From NCBI RefSeq assembly GCF_003351405.1, contig NZ_CP031240.1:1240001-1304000 (forward strand): a stretch of 64,000 nt of DNA, read 5' to 3'. The translations under genes and the position numbers were made by a program. Source of the stretch: Haemophilus haemolyticus (GTDB taxonomy: Bacteria > Pseudomonadota > Gammaproteobacteria > Enterobacterales > Pasteurellaceae). Below, piece after piece: positions 38,567-50,579 of the stretch (position 1 is the stretch's first letter; every line of letters starts with the position of its first letter). The notes beneath the pieces were generated by a model. The model ran no database searches, was not told the origin of the DNA, and saw nothing but the letters and a program-made list of their open reading frames with translations.

Positions 38567-40399
38567 ATGGTTAAATTCAATTCTTCTCGTAAATCAAATA
38601 AGTCTAAAAAAACAATTAGAAAATTAACCGCACCTGAAGCCGTGAAACATAACAAACCGAAAATGGTGTTTGATAAATGTTTTATGCGTGTTCGTTATTG
38701 GGTTTCTGCTTTTTGTATTTTGGCCGGTTTATGTGCTTTAGTCGCTCGTGCGGCTTATGTGCAGTCTGTTGATTCGAGTACCTTATCTGGAGAGGCTGAT
38801 AAACGTTCTTTGCGTAAAGATGAAGTGTTATCTGTGCGTGGTTCAATTTTAGATCGTAATGGTCAGCTTTTATCTGTAAGTGTACCGATGAATGCGGTGG
38901 TTGCAGATCCGAAAACCATGTTAAAAGAAAATGCACTTGAGGATAAAGAGCGGATTACTGCTTTGGCCCAAGAATTGGGTATGAGCGAAAATGATTTGGT
39001 GAAAAAAATCGAGAAGAACTCCAAATCCGGTTATTTATATTTGGCCCGTCAAGTAGAATCTAATAAAGCAGACTATATTCGTAAACTTAAGATTAAAGGT
39101 ATTAATTTAGAAACTGAACATCGTCGTTTTTATCCTCGCGTAGAAGAAGCTGCGCATGTGGTGGGTTATACCGATATTGATGGAAATGGTATTGAGGGCA
39201 TTGAGAAAAGCTTTAATTCTATGCTTGTGGGTAAAGATGGTTCACGTACTGTTCGTAAAGATAAACGCGGAAATATCGTTGAACATATTGCGGATGAGAA
39301 AAAATATGATGCGCAAGATGTCACTTTAAGTATCGATGAAAAATTGCAATCCATGGTATATCGTGAGATTAAAAAGGCAGTGTCTGACAATAATGCTGAG
39401 TCTGGTACTGCTGTGTTAGTTGATGTTCGAACTGGTGAAGTATTGGCTATGGCTACTGCACCATCTTACAATCCAAACAACCGTGTTGGTGTGAAATCCG
39501 AGTTAATGCGTAACCGAGCAATCACCGATACGTTTGAGCCTGGTTCTACTGTAAAACCTTTCGTAGTTTTAACCGCACTTCAACGTGGAGTAGTGCGCCG
39601 TGATGAAATCATCAACACGGGATCATTCACAGTGAGTGGCAAAGAAATTGTGGACGTTGCACCTCGCGCACAACAAACTTTAGATGAGATTTTAATTAAT
39701 TCTAGTAACCGTGGTGTGAGTCGCCTTGCATTGCGTATGCCACCTAGTGCATTGATGGAAACTTATCAAAATGCAGGTTTAAGTAAACCGACAGATTTAG
39801 GCTTGATTGGTGAACAAGTTGGGATTTTGAATGCAAACCGTAAACGCTGGGCAGATATTGAACGTGCAACAGTCGCTTATGGTTATGGTATTACTGCGAC
39901 ACCTTTACAAATCGCTAGAGCATATGCAACCCTTGGTAGTTTTGGGGTGTATCGCCCGCTTTCTATCACTAAAGTTGATCCGCCAGTCATTGGAAAACGT
40001 GTTTTCTCTGAAAAAATAACTAAAGATATCGTAGGGATTTTAGAGAAAGTAGCAATCAAAAATAAACGCGCAATGGTGGAAGGCTACCGTGTTGGTGTGA
40101 AAACTGGTACGGCACGTAAGATTGAAAATGGACATTATGTAAATAAATATGTGGCATTTACTGCGGGTATTGCACCGATTAGTGACCCTCGTTATGCATT
40201 AGTGATTTTGATTAATGATCCAAAAGCCGGTGAATATTATGGTGGTGCAGTCTCTGCGCCAGTATTCTCTAGCATTATGGGCTATGCTTTGCGTGCAAAT
40301 GCTATTCCACAAGATGCTGAACCCGTTGAAAAAACAGCAACTAAAAGCGCAAAACGTATCGTATATGTTAGTGATCACAAGAATCAAAAAGTGAATTAA
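38567..40399 (+). CDS. ftsI: Penicillin-binding protein 3 (division transpeptidase FtsI)
   Basis: This septal class B PBP crosslinks peptidoglycan with FtsW. The 610 residues have one membrane helix (about 42-62) and the pedestal motif [13 protein letters not shown]. The catalytic S327 is in GSTVKPF, with S379-S-N and K512-T-G completing the active site. Asn350, Ile377, Ile547 and Ser569 are present where the susceptible reference has Asp, Met, Val and Asn. Ser385, Arg517 and Asn526 are wild type. The ATG at 38567 starts 11 bp after ftsL. Confidence 0.97.
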   Translation: MVKFNSSRKSNKSKKTIRKLTAPEAVKHNKPKMVFDKCFMRVRYWVSAFCILAGLCALVARAAYVQSVDSSTLSGEADKRSLRKDEVLSVRGSILDRNGQLLSVSVPMNAVVADPKTMLKENALEDKERITALAQELGMSENDLVKKIEKNSKSGYLYLARQVESNKADYIRKLKIKGINLETEHRRFYPRVEEAAHVVGYTDIDGNGIEGIEKSFNSMLVGKDGSRTVRKDKRGNIVEHIADEKKYDAQDVTLSIDEKLQSMVYREIKKAVSDNNAESGTAVLVDVRTGEVLAMATAPSYNPNNRVGVKSELMRNRAITDTFEPGSTVKPFVVLTALQRGVVRRDEIINTGSFTVSGKEIVDVAPRAQQTLDEILINSSNRGVSRLALRMPPSALMETYQNAGLSKPTDLGLIGEQVGILNANRKRWADIERATVAYGYGITATPLQIARAYATLGSFGVYRPLSITKVDPPVIGKRVFSEKITKDIVGILEKVAIKNKRAMVEGYRVGVKTGTARKIENGHYVNKYVAFTAGIAPISDPRYALVILINDPKAGEYYGGAVSAPVFSSIMGYALRANAIPQDAEPVEKTATKSAKRIVYVSDHKNQKVN

Positions 40400-40408
40400 G
40401 GAAAAATT

Positions 40409-41875
40409 ATGAAAAAACTCACCGCACTTTTTAATTTGCCTGAATTAATGAATGATATAGAACTCCATAATATGGTGTTGGATAGCCGTAAAGTTAAAGC
40501 TGGAGATCTTTTTGTGGCGATAAAAGGTCATCAGGTCGATGGAAATCAATTTATTGATTCTGCTATTCATTCTGGTGCGAGTGCGGTGGTGTCTGAGACA
40601 GAATTATCTAGCGAGCATTTAACTGTAACGTTTATCGGGAATGTGCCAGTAGTTAAATATTATCAACTTGCACGTCATCTTTCGTCTTTGGCGGATATTT
40701 TCTATGATTCGCCTTCTAAAAAATTAACGCTTGTTGGCGTAACAGGGACAAATGGCAAAACCACTATTTCTCAATTATTAGCGCAATGGGCGGAATTATT
40801 AGGTCATCGTGCTGCTGTGATGGGAACTATAGGTAATGGACTTTTAGGTCAAGTTGTAGAAGCTAAAAATACAACTGGCTCAGCAGTGGAAATTCAATCA
40901 TCACTTTTTAGTTTTAAGCAAGCAGGTGCAGATTTTGCCTCTATTGAAGTTTCATCGCATGGTTTGGCACAACATCGCGTGGAGGCGCTGCGTTTTAAAG
41001 CTGGAATTTTTACGAACTTAACGCGTGATCATCTAGATTATCACCAGACTATGGAAAATTATGCTTCCGCCAAAAAACGCTTGTTCACCGAATTAGATAC
41101 GCAAATTAAAGTGATTAACGCTGATGATGAGATTGGATGCCAATGGTTAAGTGAATTGCCTGATGCTATTGCGGTAAGTACGAGGGCTGATTTTCAACCA
41201 AACTCACATCAATGGATGAAGGCAACAAATATCCACTATCATGCTAAAGGCGCAGATATTACTTTTGAATCTAGCTGGGGTAATGGCGTATTGCATAGTC
41301 CGTTAATCGGTGCTTTCAATGTAAGCAATTTGTTATTAGTGATGACTACGTTATTATCATTTGGTTACCCATTAGGAAATTTACTTGCTACGGCGAAATC
41401 TTTGAAAGGAGTATGTGGAAGAATGGAAATGATTCAATATCCAAATAAACCAACAGTTATTGTAGATTATGCGCATACACCTGACGCATTAGAAAAAGCC
41501 TTGATGGCAGCGCGTGAACATTGCCAAGGTGAGTTATGGTGTATTTTTGGCTGTGGTGGAGACCGCGATAGAGGTAAACGCCCATTGATGGCACAAGTCG
41601 CAGAGCAGTTTGCAGAAAAGGTTATCGTAACAAAAGATAATCCTAGAACAGAATCACAAAGCCAAATTGAATCAGATATTGTTGCCGGCTTTAAAAATAT
41701 GGATAAAGTAGGCATTATTCCTGATCGCGAACAGGCCATTCAGTTTGCGATTGAAAGTGCGGTTGAAAATGATGTGATTTTAATTGCTGGTAAAGGCCAT
41801 GAAAATTATCAAATTATTGGCACTGAAATCGTGCATTTTTCAGACCAAGAAATTGCACATGATTTTTTAAAATAA
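40409..41875 (+). CDS. murE: UDP-MurNAc-L-Ala-D-Glu:meso-diaminopimelate ligase
   Basis: MurE adds the third residue of the peptidoglycan stem peptide. The 488 residues contain the ATP loop [11 protein letters not shown], the carbamylated-lysine region and the diaminopimelate-selecting motif DNPRTES. This shows a meso-DAP type wall. AGGAAAAATT precedes the ATG. An uptake signal lies in the first codons. Confidence 0.97.
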   Translation: MKKLTALFNLPELMNDIELHNMVLDSRKVKAGDLFVAIKGHQVDGNQFIDSAIHSGASAVVSETELSSEHLTVTFIGNVPVVKYYQLARHLSSLADIFYDSPSKKLTLVGVTGTNGKTTISQLLAQWAELLGHRAAVMGTIGNGLLGQVVEAKNTTGSAVEIQSSLFSFKQAGADFASIEVSSHGLAQHRVEALRFKAGIFTNLTRDHLDYHQTMENYASAKKRLFTELDTQIKVINADDEIGCQWLSELPDAIAVSTRADFQPNSHQWMKATNIHYHAKGADITFESSWGNGVLHSPLIGAFNVSNLLLVMTTLLSFGYPLGNLLATAKSLKGVCGRMEMIQYPNKPTVIVDYAHTPDALEKALMAAREHCQGELWCIFGCGGDRDRGKRPLMAQVAEQFAEKVIVTKDNPRTESQSQIESDIVAGFKNMDKVGIIPDREQAIQFAIESAVENDVILIAGKGHENYQIIGTEIVHFSDQEIAHDFLK

Positions 41876-41888
41876 TAACAATTAAATT

Positions 41889-43262
41889 ATGATTAAACTC
41901 TCTACTGAACAATTGGCACAGATTCTTCAAGCTAAATTAATTGGCGGTAAAAATGTGCAAGTTGAAGAAATTAATACAGATACCCGAAAAAGCGTATCAA
42001 ATAGTTTATTTTTTGCGTTGAAAGGTGAAAAGTTTGATGCTCACCAATATCTTGAGCAAGCGGTAGCACAAGGTGTGGTAGCCGTTGTTGTTCAGCAAGA
42101 AAATTCTTCCATTTCTGTTCCACAACTTGTGGTTAAGGATACTCGAATTGCTTTGGGCGAACTTGCAAAATGGTTACGCGAGAAAATTAATCCACGTACT
42201 GTTGCTATGACAGGGTCTTCTGGTAAAACCACGGTAAAAGAAATGACGGCGAGTATTTTGCAACATACTGCTGGCGATTCAGACGCGGTACTTTTTACCA
42301 ATGGTAATTTTAATAACGATATTGGTGTGCCTTTAACCCTTCTTCGCTTAACAGAAAAACATCGTTTCGCCGTAATCGAACTTGGTGCAAATCATCAAGG
42401 TGAAATTGATTACACCACAAAATTAGCTCAACCTGATGCCGCATTGATTAATAATATTGCGCCCGCGCATTTAGAGGGCTTTGGTTCTTTAGAGGGCGTT
42501 GCACAAGCTAAAGGTGAGATTTATAGTGGTTTAACATCGAATGGTGTGGCGATTATTAATGCAGAACATAACCATTTAGATTGTTGGCAAAAAGAAATCG
42601 GTGAACATGAAATTCAATATTTCAACGGTAAAGATTATTCTGCAAAAGATATTCATCATACTGATCAAGGTTCCACTTTTACGCTTATTTCCCCACAAGG
42701 TGAAATTGAAATTAACTTGCCTTATCTTGGTAAACATAATGTAAAAAATGCCTTGGCTGCCACCGCACTTGCCATGAATGTTGGCGCCACTCTTACGGAT
42801 GTAAAAGCTGGATTAGAACAATGTTCACAAGTGAAAGGACGTTTATTCCCAATTCAAGTAACGCCTAATTTATTGTTGTTAGATGATACTTATAACGCAA
42901 ATAAAGATTCTCTCTGTGCTGCCATTGATGTCCTAAAAAGTTATGATGCTTTCCGTATTTTGTGTATCGGTGATATGAAAGAGTTAGGCAAAAACTCTCT
43001 CTCTATTCACCGTGAAGTAGGACAACATGCCAACTCGGCAAATTTAGATTTAGTTTGTTCTTATGGCAACGAAAGTGCGGTTATTTCTGAGGCTGTTTCG
43101 GGTAAGCATTTTACTGATAAGGTGGAGATGGTTGATTTTCTTGTGCCATTAATTGAAACCCAATTACAACAAAACAAAAAAGTCGTGGTGCTAGGAAAAG
43201 GCTCGCGCTCAATGAAAATGGAAGATGTGATTTATTCATTAAAGGATAAAATTAAATGTTAG
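41889..43262 (+). CDS. murF: UDP-MurNAc-tripeptide D-alanyl-D-alanine ligase
   Basis: MurF adds D-Ala-D-Ala to finish the UDP-MurNAc-pentapeptide. The 457 residues carry the ATP loop [14 protein letters not shown], the [15 protein letters not shown] block and [13 protein letters not shown] near the C-terminal domain. It overlaps mraY by 7 bp. Confidence 0.96.
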   Translation: MIKLSTEQLAQILQAKLIGGKNVQVEEINTDTRKSVSNSLFFALKGEKFDAHQYLEQAVAQGVVAVVVQQENSSISVPQLVVKDTRIALGELAKWLREKINPRTVAMTGSSGKTTVKEMTASILQHTAGDSDAVLFTNGNFNNDIGVPLTLLRLTEKHRFAVIELGANHQGEIDYTTKLAQPDAALINNIAPAHLEGFGSLEGVAQAKGEIYSGLTSNGVAIINAEHNHLDCWQKEIGEHEIQYFNGKDYSAKDIHHTDQGSTFTLISPQGEIEINLPYLGKHNVKNALAATALAMNVGATLTDVKAGLEQCSQVKGRLFPIQVTPNLLLLDDTYNANKDSLCAAIDVLKSYDAFRILCIGDMKELGKNSLSIHREVGQHANSANLDLVCSYGNESAVISEAVSGKHFTDKVEMVDFLVPLIETQLQQNKKVVVLGKGSRSMKMEDVIYSLKDKIKC

Positions 43263-44338
43263 TCTGGCTTGCTGAATATCTTGTTCGTTATGAAACCGCG
43301 TTTAATGCGATTTCTTATATTACCGTCCGTGCAATTCTTGCATTATTAACCGCACTTTTTATCTCACTTTGGATTGGTCCAAAAGTGATCAAACGTTTAC
43401 AGATCTTAAAATTTGGCCAAGAAGTGCGAAATGATGGTCCTGAAAGTCACTTTGCAAAAAAAGGCACCCCTACTATGGGCGGTGTGATGATTTTATTCTC
43501 TATTGGCGTAAGTACGTTATTATGGGCAAATCTCGCGAATCCTTATATTTGGGTTTGCTTATTTGTATTATTTGGGTATGGTGCAATTGGTTTTGTGGAT
43601 GATTTCCGTAAAATTACCCGTAAAAATACAGATGGTTTAATTGCTCGTTGGAAATATTTTTGGATGTCTGTTGTGGCATTAGTGGCAATCCTTTGGCTTT
43701 ATTGGCTTGGCCACGATACCGATGCAACCCGTTTAGTGATTCCATTCTTTAAAGACATTATGCCTCAATTAGGTTTGTTCTATATTGTGTTGTCTTACTT
43801 TGTGATTGTTGGAACGGGTAATGCGGTGAATTTAACAGATGGTTTGGATGGATTGGCGATTATGCCAACAGCGCTTGTTGCAGGCGCATTTGCATTAATT
43901 GCTTGGGCAACAGGTAACGTGAATTTTGCAGAATACTTACACATCCCATACATTAAATATAGTTCTGAGGTGGTTGTATTTTGTACCGCCATCGTTGGTG
44001 CAGGGTTAGGATTCTTGTGGTTCAATACTTATCCCGCACAAGTCTTTATGGGCGATGTAGGTTCCCTTGCGTTAGGCGGAGCACTTGGTGTAGTAGCGAT
44101 TCTTGTTCGTCAGGAATTTTTGCTTGTGATAATGGGCGGGGTATTTGTTGTTGAAGCGCTCTCTGTTATTTTGCAAGTGGGCTCTTATAAGTTACGCAAG
44201 CAACGCATTTTTAGAATGGCACCGATTCACCACCATTTTGAATTGAAGGGATGGCCAGAGCCAAGAGTGATTATTCGGTTTTGGATTATTTCCTTAATGT
44301 TAGTGTTGATGGGATTGGTAACCTTGAAGTTGCGTTAA
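43256..44338 (+). CDS. mraY: Phospho-N-acetylmuramoyl-pentapeptide transferase
   Basis: MraY transfers phospho-MurNAc-pentapeptide to undecaprenyl phosphate, making lipid I. The 360-residue protein has ten membrane helices and the catalytic cytoplasmic motifs [24 protein letters not shown] and [12 protein letters not shown]. It overlaps murF and is followed by a terminator-like hairpin rather than directly by murD. Confidence 0.97.
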   Translation: MLVWLAEYLVRYETAFNAISYITVRAILALLTALFISLWIGPKVIKRLQILKFGQEVRNDGPESHFAKKGTPTMGGVMILFSIGVSTLLWANLANPYIWVCLFVLFGYGAIGFVDDFRKITRKNTDGLIARWKYFWMSVVALVAILWLYWLGHDTDATRLVIPFFKDIMPQLGLFYIVLSYFVIVGTGNAVNLTDGLDGLAIMPTALVAGAFALIAWATGNVNFAEYLHIPYIKYSSEVVVFCTAIVGAGLGFLWFNTYPAQVFMGDVGSLALGGALGVVAILVRQEFLLVIMGGVFVVEALSVILQVGSYKLRKQRIFRMAPIHHHFELKGWPEPRVIIRFWIISLMLVLMGLVTLKLR

Positions 44339-44350
44339 TGAATATAGCTA

Positions 44351-44388
44351 GGCTCGCTCTTTCAGTTTTTGAAAGGGCGACCTTTTTT
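44351..44388 (+). terminator. Terminator-like hairpin inside the division cluster, after mraY
   Basis: TCGCTCTTTCA (44354-44364) pairs with TGAAAGGGCGA (44370-44380), with one G-U pair and a GTTTT loop, then CCTTTTTTAC. It starts 16 bp after the mraY stop and has all parts of an intrinsic terminator. Confidence 0.75.
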
Positions 44389-44399
44389 ACGTTAGTAAA

Positions 44400-44429
44400 G
44401 GAAATTTATATTTCCATCGATAATATAAT
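44400..44429 (+). promoter_or_regulatory. Possible murD promoter with a short inverted repeat
   Basis: TATAAT at 44424-44429 lies 32 bp before the murD ATG. GGAAAT-TTAT-ATTTCC (44400-44415) covers the place where a -35 would be; no consensus -35 is seen. A promoter here would restart transcription after the hairpin at 44351. Confidence 0.4.
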
Positions 44430-44461
44430 TTTAAAATTTATAGCAATTAAGAAGAAAGAAA

Positions 44462-45775
44462 ATGAACACCTATCAAAACAAAAATATTACTATCATCGGG
44501 CTTGGCAAAACAGGTCTTTCTTGCGTGGATTATCTCTTATCCCAACAGGCTAATATTCGTGTGATTGATACCCGAAAAAATCCTACTGGTGTTGATAAAC
44601 TTCCTCAAAATATCCCTCTTCATACTGGTAGTTTAAATCAGGAATGGTTACTTGAAAGCGATATGATTGTTATTAGCCCAGGGCTTGCGGTAAAAACAAC
44701 TGAAATTCAAACCGCACTTAAAGCTGGCGTAGAAGTAATCGGTGATATTGAATTATTCTGCAGAGCGGTGACGAAGCCAATTGTTGGGATTACCGGTTCA
44801 AATGGAAAAAGTACCGTGACTACTTTAGTTTATGAAATGGCGAAAGCTGCTGGCGTGAAAGTTGGTATGGGCGGTAATATTGGAATTCCAGCTTTGTCAT
44901 TGTTGAATGAAGATTGTGAACTTTATGTACTAGAGCTGTCTAGTTTTCAGCTTGAAACAATTTACAGCTTAAAAGCTGCGGTTGCAACGGTCTTGAACGT
45001 GACTGAAGATCATATGGATCGCTATGTGGATTTAGACGATTATCGCCAAGCAAAATTACGCATTTATCATAATGCTGAGGTCGGAGTTTTAAATAATGAG
45101 GATAAGCTGACTTTTGGTGAAGGTGAAAATCAAGCGAAACAAACCGTTTCTTTTGCGGAAAATACAGCAGATTATTGGCTGAAAACGGAAAACGGCAAGC
45201 AATACTTAATGGCAAAAGATGAAGTGATTTTGCCTTGTGAAGAAGCAACATTAGTCGGTCGCCATAATTATATGAATATTTTGGCGGCAACGGCATTGGC
45301 ACAAGCTGTCGGTATTAATTTAGATTCAATTCGTACCGCACTTCGTCATTTCAAAGGGTTAGATCATCGTTTTCAATTAGCACATCAAGCTAATGGCATT
45401 CGTTGGATTAATGACTCTAAAGCAACAAATGTAGGGAGTACAGTTGCCGCATTAGCAGGCCTTTATGTTGAGGGTAAATTACATTTGTTGTTAGGTGGTG
45501 ATGGAAAAGGGGCTGATTTTTCAGAATTAGCTGACTTAATTAATCAACCACACATTATTTGTTATTGTTTTGGTCGAGATTGTGCACAACTCGCTAAGCT
45601 TTCATCGCAAAGTTATTTGTTCGATACAATGGAGCAAGCGATAGAATTTTTACGCCCAACATTGCAAATCGGAGATATGGTATTATTGTCGCCAGCTTGT
45701 GCAAGCCTCGATCAGTTTGCCTCTTTTGAAAAGCGCGGTGAAGAATTTACTCGTTTAGCTCAATATTCAGCCTAA
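44462..45775 (+). CDS. murD: UDP-MurNAc-L-alanine:D-glutamate ligase
   Basis: MurD adds D-glutamate to UDP-MurNAc-L-Ala. The 437 residues show the N-terminal Rossmann motif [15 protein letters not shown], the ATP loop [11 protein letters not shown], and the C-terminal [13 protein letters not shown] and LLLGGDGKG blocks. The start at 44462 is preceded by AAGAAAGAAA. A 123-bp gap separates it from mraY, the largest in this part of the cluster. Confidence 0.96.
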   Translation: MNTYQNKNITIIGLGKTGLSCVDYLLSQQANIRVIDTRKNPTGVDKLPQNIPLHTGSLNQEWLLESDMIVISPGLAVKTTEIQTALKAGVEVIGDIELFCRAVTKPIVGITGSNGKSTVTTLVYEMAKAAGVKVGMGGNIGIPALSLLNEDCELYVLELSSFQLETIYSLKAAVATVLNVTEDHMDRYVDLDDYRQAKLRIYHNAEVGVLNNEDKLTFGEGENQAKQTVSFAENTADYWLKTENGKQYLMAKDEVILPCEEATLVGRHNYMNILAATALAQAVGINLDSIRTALRHFKGLDHRFQLAHQANGIRWINDSKATNVGSTVAALAGLYVEGKLHLLLGGDGKGADFSELADLINQPHIICYCFGRDCAQLAKLSSQSYLFDTMEQAIEFLRPTLQIGDMVLLSPACASLDQFASFEKRGEEFTRLAQYSA

Positions 45776-45797
45776 TTTAGTCATTAATAAAAATAAG

Positions 45798-46982
45798 ATG
45801 GAATTTTTACAAAACATCAAAAAAAATTACGATGAATGGACACGCATCACACCTCAAGGTTTGTTGTATGATCGTGCGCTATTTTGGTTATTTGTTATTT
45901 TGCTTTTAATTGGTTTAGTTTCAGTTACATCTGCATCTATTCCCTATAGCTCTCGTTTATTTAATGATCCTTTTTACTTTGCAAAACGAGATGCTTTTTA
46001 TGTATTTCTTTCTTTAGCGACTTGTTATGCCATGTTGTATATTCCAACTGAAAAGTTGGAAAAATGGAATGTAAATATTTTCTGGGCAGCCGTAGCTTTA
46101 TTGATAGCCGTATTATTTATCGGTACATCAGTAAATGGTGCTAAGCGTTGGATTTCATTGGGTATTTTGAATTTTCAGCCAGCTGAATTTGCGAAGCTGG
46201 CACTGACTTGTTTCTTGGCTAGCTATTTTACTCGTCGTTATGATGAGGTAAGAGGTAGAAAATTTAGTGCGATAAAACCCTTTATTGTGATGGGCGTAAT
46301 GGGGATGTTCCTATTAGTTCAGCCTGATATGGGAAGTACAGTTGTACTGTTTGTTATTACTTTCGGTATGCTATTTATCGTTGGTGCGCACTTTTTCCAA
46401 TTTATTTTGCTTGGTGCAACAGGTGTAATTCTTGGTGCTTGGTTAATCATCTCTGCTTCTTATCGTTTAAAACGTTTCACTGGTTTTTTAGATCCATTTA
46501 AAGACCCTTATGGTACAGGCTTCCAATTAACGAATTCTCTTATGGCATTTGGTCGTGGTGAAATAACGGGTGAAGGGTTAGGTAATTCAATTCAAAAACT
46601 AGATTATTTACCTGAAGCGCATACTGACTTTATTATGGCGATTATTGGTGAAGAGTTTGGTTTTATAGGCATTTTAATTGTTGTTATTTTGCTCGGTTTG
46701 CTTGTGTTTAGAGCGTTGAAGATCGGAAAAGAATCTTTAATGTTAGAACAGCGTTTTAGAGGATTTTTAGCTTTAGGCATTGGCTTTTGGATTTTCTTCC
46801 AAGGCTTTGTTAATTTAGGTATGGCTCTAGGAATGTTGCCGACTAAAGGTTTAACCTTTCCACTCGTCAGTTATGGTGGTTCGAGTATTATCATTATGTC
46901 GGCGACTATTGGCATTTTATTACGTATTGATCACGAAAACCGTTTACTTCGCGCAGGTCAAGCACGCCTACGCGATGATTAG
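45798..46982 (+). CDS. ftsW: FtsW septal peptidoglycan glycosyltransferase
   Basis: FtsW is the SEDS glycan polymerase of the divisome and partners PBP3. The 394-residue protein has about ten membrane helices and the SEDS motifs [21 protein letters not shown], shown in part as [33 protein letters not shown] (catalytic Asp in HTDFI) and [14 protein letters not shown]. It is the division counterpart of RodA at 6911. Confidence 0.96.
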   Translation: MEFLQNIKKNYDEWTRITPQGLLYDRALFWLFVILLLIGLVSVTSASIPYSSRLFNDPFYFAKRDAFYVFLSLATCYAMLYIPTEKLEKWNVNIFWAAVALLIAVLFIGTSVNGAKRWISLGILNFQPAEFAKLALTCFLASYFTRRYDEVRGRKFSAIKPFIVMGVMGMFLLVQPDMGSTVVLFVITFGMLFIVGAHFFQFILLGATGVILGAWLIISASYRLKRFTGFLDPFKDPYGTGFQLTNSLMAFGRGEITGEGLGNSIQKLDYLPEAHTDFIMAIIGEEFGFIGILIVVILLGLLVFRALKIGKESLMLEQRFRGFLALGIGFWIFFQGFVNLGMALGMLPTKGLTFPLVSYGGSSIIIMSATIGILLRIDHENRLLRAGQARLRDD

Positions 46983-46993
46983 AGATAAAGAAG

Positions 46994-48049
46994 ATGAAAA
47001 ATAAAAAATTATTAGTGATGGCTGGTGGAACTGGCGGTCATGTTTTTCCCGCGATAGCGGTGGCCCAATTTTTACAAAAACAAGGATGGGATATTTGCTG
47101 GTTGGGTACCAAAGATCGAATGGAGGCTCACCTTGTACCAAAACATGGAATCCCAATTAGATTTATCCAAATTTCGGGTTTGCGTGGCAAAGGTATAAAA
47201 GCTTTATTAAGCGCTCCTTTTGCGATTTTCCGTGCTGTGTTGCAGGCAAAAAAAATTATTCAAGAAGAAAAGCCTGACGCTGTACTTGGAATGGGGGGGT
47301 ATGTTTCAGGTCCTGGCGGTATTGCTGCAAAACTTTGTGGTGTACCGATAATTTTGCATGAACAAAATGCGATAGCGGGTTTAACGAATAAATGGTTAGC
47401 TAAAATTGCTACTCGCGTATTGCAAGCATTTCCAACTGCTTTTCCTAATGCAGAAGTTGTTGGTAATCCAGTTCGAGAAGATTTATTTAAGATGCCATAT
47501 CCTGAAGTTCGTTTTGCGGAGCGTGAGGAAAAATTACGTGTTTTAGTGGTTGGTGGTAGCCAAGGCGCTAGAGTGCTTAATCATACTTTACCTAAAGTAG
47601 TAGCTCAGCTTACAGATAAATTAGACATTCGTCATCAAGTAGGTAAAGGTGCTGTAGAAGAAGTTACCAAACTTTATGGCGAGAATTCAGAACAAGTTAA
47701 AATAACAGAATTTATTGATAATATGGCTGAGGCTTATGCTTGGGCTGATGTGATACTTTGCCGTTCTGGTGCATTAACTGTATGTGAAATTGCGGCAGTT
47801 GGCGCTGCAGCTATTTTTGTACCTTTCCAACATAAAGATCGTCAACAATATTTAAATGCGAAATATTTGGCTGATGTGGGAGCAGCAAAGATTATAGAAC
47901 AGGCAGATTTAACGCCTGAAATTCTAGTGAATTATTTAAAAAACTTCACTCGTGAAAATTTATTACAAATGGCTGAGAAAGCGAAAGCAATGTCGACACC
48001 TTTCTCTGCACAGCGAGTTGCTGAGGTTATTATAGAAAATTCAAACTAA
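46994..48049 (+). CDS. murG: MurG, lipid II-forming N-acetylglucosaminyl transferase
   Basis: MurG adds GlcNAc to lipid I at the inner face of the membrane. The 351 residues have the donor loop [58 protein letters not shown] and the UDP-GlcNAc motif [13 protein letters not shown] run of seven Gs (47293-47299) falls in the invariant GMGGY codons and is not a likely switch in an essential gene. Confidence 0.97.
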   Translation: MKNKKLLVMAGGTGGHVFPAIAVAQFLQKQGWDICWLGTKDRMEAHLVPKHGIPIRFIQISGLRGKGIKALLSAPFAIFRAVLQAKKIIQEEKPDAVLGMGGYVSGPGGIAAKLCGVPIILHEQNAIAGLTNKWLAKIATRVLQAFPTAFPNAEVVGNPVREDLFKMPYPEVRFAEREEKLRVLVVGGSQGARVLNHTLPKVVAQLTDKLDIRHQVGKGAVEEVTKLYGENSEQVKITEFIDNMAEAYAWADVILCRSGALTVCEIAAVGAAAIFVPFQHKDRQQYLNAKYLADVGAAKIIEQADLTPEILVNYLKNFTRENLLQMAEKAKAMSTPFSAQRVAEVIIENSN

Positions 48050-48145
48050 TTGATATTCCAAAGAATAAGAAAAACATTGCGATTTTCAACCGCACTTTTA
48101 GAATAGGCACCAATATTTTGCCAATGTGTCAAAAAGGAAAAATAA

Positions 48146-49573
48146 ATGAAACATTCCCACGAAGAAATTAGAAAAATTATTCCTGAAATGCGTCGAGTTC
48201 AACAAATTCATTTTATTGGAATTGGTGGCGCGGGAATGAGTGGTATTGCTGAGATTTTATTGAATGAAGGCTATCAAATCTCTGGATCAGATATTGCTGA
48301 TGGCTTAGTAACTCAACGTTTAACTCAAGCTGGAGCAAAAATCTACATCGGCCATGCAGAAGAACATATTGAAGGTGCAAGTGTTGTTGTCGTATCTAGT
48401 GCGATAAAAGATGATAACCCCGAATTAGTTGCAGCGAAACAAAAACGCATTCCAGTGATTCAACGAGCACAAATGTTGGCTGAAATTATGCGTTTCCGTC
48501 ATGGTATTGCTGTTGCAGGAACTCACGGGAAGACGACGACAACTGCTATGATTTCCATGATTTACACCCAAGCAAAACTCGATCCAACGTTTGTTAACGG
48601 TGGTTTGGTGAAATCTGCAGGTAAAAATGCACATTTAGGTGCTAGTCGTTATTTAATTGCCGAAGCGGATGAAAGTGACGCCTCGTTTTTACATTTGCAG
48701 CCAATGGTATCTGTTGTGACTAACATGGAACCAGACCATATGGATACCTACGAAGGTGATTTTGAAAAAATGAAAGCCACCTATGTGAAATTCCTGCATA
48801 ATTTGCCATTCTATGGTTTAGCTGTGATGTGTGCAGATGATCCAGTATTAATGGAACTTGTGCCAAAAGTTGGTCGTCAAGTGATTACATATGGTTTTAG
48901 TGAACATGCAGATTATCGCATTGAAGATTATGAACAAACAGGTTTTCAAGGTCATTACACAGTGATTTGCCCAGATAATGAGCGTATTAATGTGCTGTTA
49001 AATGTGCCAGGAAAACATAATGCGTTAAATGCAACGGCTGCACTTGCTGTAGCCAAAGAAGAAGGTATTAGCAATGAGGCCATTTTAGAAGCCCTTGCTG
49101 ATTTTCAAGGTGCAGGTCGTCGTTTTGATCAGTTAGGTGAGTTTATTCGTCCAAATGGTAAAGTGCGTTTAGTTGATGATTATGGTCATCACCCAACAGA
49201 AGTGGGCGTAACGATTAAAGCCGCACGGGAAGGATGGGGAGATAAACGTATTGTTATGATTTTCCAACCGCATCGTTATTCTCGTACTCGTGATTTATTT
49301 GATGATTTTGTACAAGTGCTTTCACAAGTGGATGCATTAATTATGCTTGATGTGTACGCAGCAGGAGAAGCGCCGATTGTTGGAGCTGATAGTAAATCTC
49401 TTTGTCGTTCCATTAGAAATTTAGGAAAAATCGATCCAATCTTGGTTTCTGACACCTCACAATTAGGCGACGTTCTTGATCAAATTATTCAAGATGGCGA
49501 TTTGATTTTGGCACAAGGTGCGGGTAGCGTAAGTAAAATCTCTCGTGGCTTAGCTCAATCTTGGAAAAATTAA
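48146..49573 (+). CDS. murC: UDP-N-acetylmuramate:L-alanine ligase
   Basis: MurC adds the first amino acid of the stem peptide. The 475 residues include [16 protein letters not shown], the ATP loop [23 protein letters not shown] and the C-terminal [10 protein letters not shown] block. A 96-bp gap with an uptake signal separates it from murG. AAAAGGAAAA precedes the ATG. Confidence 0.97.
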   Translation: MKHSHEEIRKIIPEMRRVQQIHFIGIGGAGMSGIAEILLNEGYQISGSDIADGLVTQRLTQAGAKIYIGHAEEHIEGASVVVVSSAIKDDNPELVAAKQKRIPVIQRAQMLAEIMRFRHGIAVAGTHGKTTTTAMISMIYTQAKLDPTFVNGGLVKSAGKNAHLGASRYLIAEADESDASFLHLQPMVSVVTNMEPDHMDTYEGDFEKMKATYVKFLHNLPFYGLAVMCADDPVLMELVPKVGRQVITYGFSEHADYRIEDYEQTGFQGHYTVICPDNERINVLLNVPGKHNALNATAALAVAKEEGISNEAILEALADFQGAGRRFDQLGEFIRPNGKVRLVDDYGHHPTEVGVTIKAAREGWGDKRIVMIFQPHRYSRTRDLFDDFVQVLSQVDALIMLDVYAAGEAPIVGADSKSLCRSIRNLGKIDPILVSDTSQLGDVLDQIIQDGDLILAQGAGSVSKISRGLAQSWKN

Positions 49574-49658
49574 GATGTTTATAAACAGATTTTAGAAATT
49601 TGAGATGCCCTTATCTATTAATTAAGGACATCAGAATAAGATATATAAGTAGGATAAA

Positions 49659-50579
49659 ATGAATTTAAAACAAGAAAAAATTGCAGTGTTATTAGGCGGA
49701 ACATCCGCTGAGCGTGAGGTTTCTCTTAATTCAGGTAAAGCAGTATTAGAGGCTTTATTAAACCAAGGTTATGATGCTCATCCTATTGATCCTAAAGAAT
49801 ATAATGTTGCTAATCTTAAAAAGGATGGCTTTAATCGAGTGTTTAATATTTTGCATGGTCGAGGTGGTGAAGATGGCACAATGCAAGGTTTATTAGAGCA
49901 AATTGGTTTACCTTACACTGGTTGTGGGGTGATGGCTTCTGCATTAACTATGGATAAAATGCGTACAAAAATGTTGTGGAAAGCATTTGGATTACCTGTA
50001 GCAGATATGGCGGTCGTTACCCGTGAAACCTTCGCTGATTTAGACCCTCAGGTTGTAGTAGATAAATTGGGTTTGCCGTTAATGGTAAAACCTTCTTTAG
50101 AAGGATCTAGTGTTGGATTAACTAAAGTTAAAGCCGTGGATGAGCTAAAAAGTGCGGTGGAATATGCACTTAAATTTGATAATACGATTCTGATTGAAGA
50201 ATGGTTAGCTGGCGATGAATTAACAGTACCTGTATTGGATAGTCAAGTGCTTCCTGCTATTCGTATTGTTCCTGAAGGTGAGTTCTATGATTACAATGCG
50301 AAATATATTTCTGATAATACTCAATATTTCTGTCCTGCAGGCTTAACACCTGAGCGTGAGCAAGAGTTAGCTATATTAGTAAAACGCGCTTATGATGCAG
50401 TAGGATGTCGCGGTTGGAGCCGTATTGATGTCATGTGTGATGCGAAAGGTAATTTTCGTTTAGTTGAAGTGAATACGAATCCAGGAATGACTAGTCACAG
50501 TTTATTCCCAAAATCTGCCGCAAGCGTGGGTATTTCTTTTGAACAGCTTGTTGTGAAAATTTTGGAGCTAAGTGTGTAA
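49659..50579 (+). CDS. ddlB: D-alanine:D-alanine ligase
   Basis: Ddl makes the D-Ala-D-Ala dipeptide used by MurF. The 306 residues show [16 protein letters not shown], the phosphate loop [11 protein letters not shown] and the magnesium-binding end [26 protein letters not shown] precedes the ATG. The stop overlaps the ftsQ start by one base (TAATG). Confidence 0.96.
   Translation: MNLKQEKIAVLLGGTSAEREVSLNSGKAVLEALLNQGYDAHPIDPKEYNVANLKKDGFNRVFNILHGRGGEDGTMQGLLEQIGLPYTGCGVMASALTMDKMRTKMLWKAFGLPVADMAVVTRETFADLDPQVVVDKLGLPLMVKPSLEGSSVGLTKVKAVDELKSAVEYALKFDNTILIEEWLAGDELTVPVLDSQVLPAIRIVPEGEFYDYNAKYISDNTQYFCPAGLTPEREQELAILVKRAYDAVGCRGWSRIDVMCDAKGNFRLVEVNTNPGMTSHSLFPKSAASVGISFEQLVVKILELSV

Noticed and set aside
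47293..47299. Run of seven Gs in murG as a phase-variation tract
   Set aside because: It encodes the invariant GMGGY motif of an essential enzyme and is short; frameshifting would be lethal.
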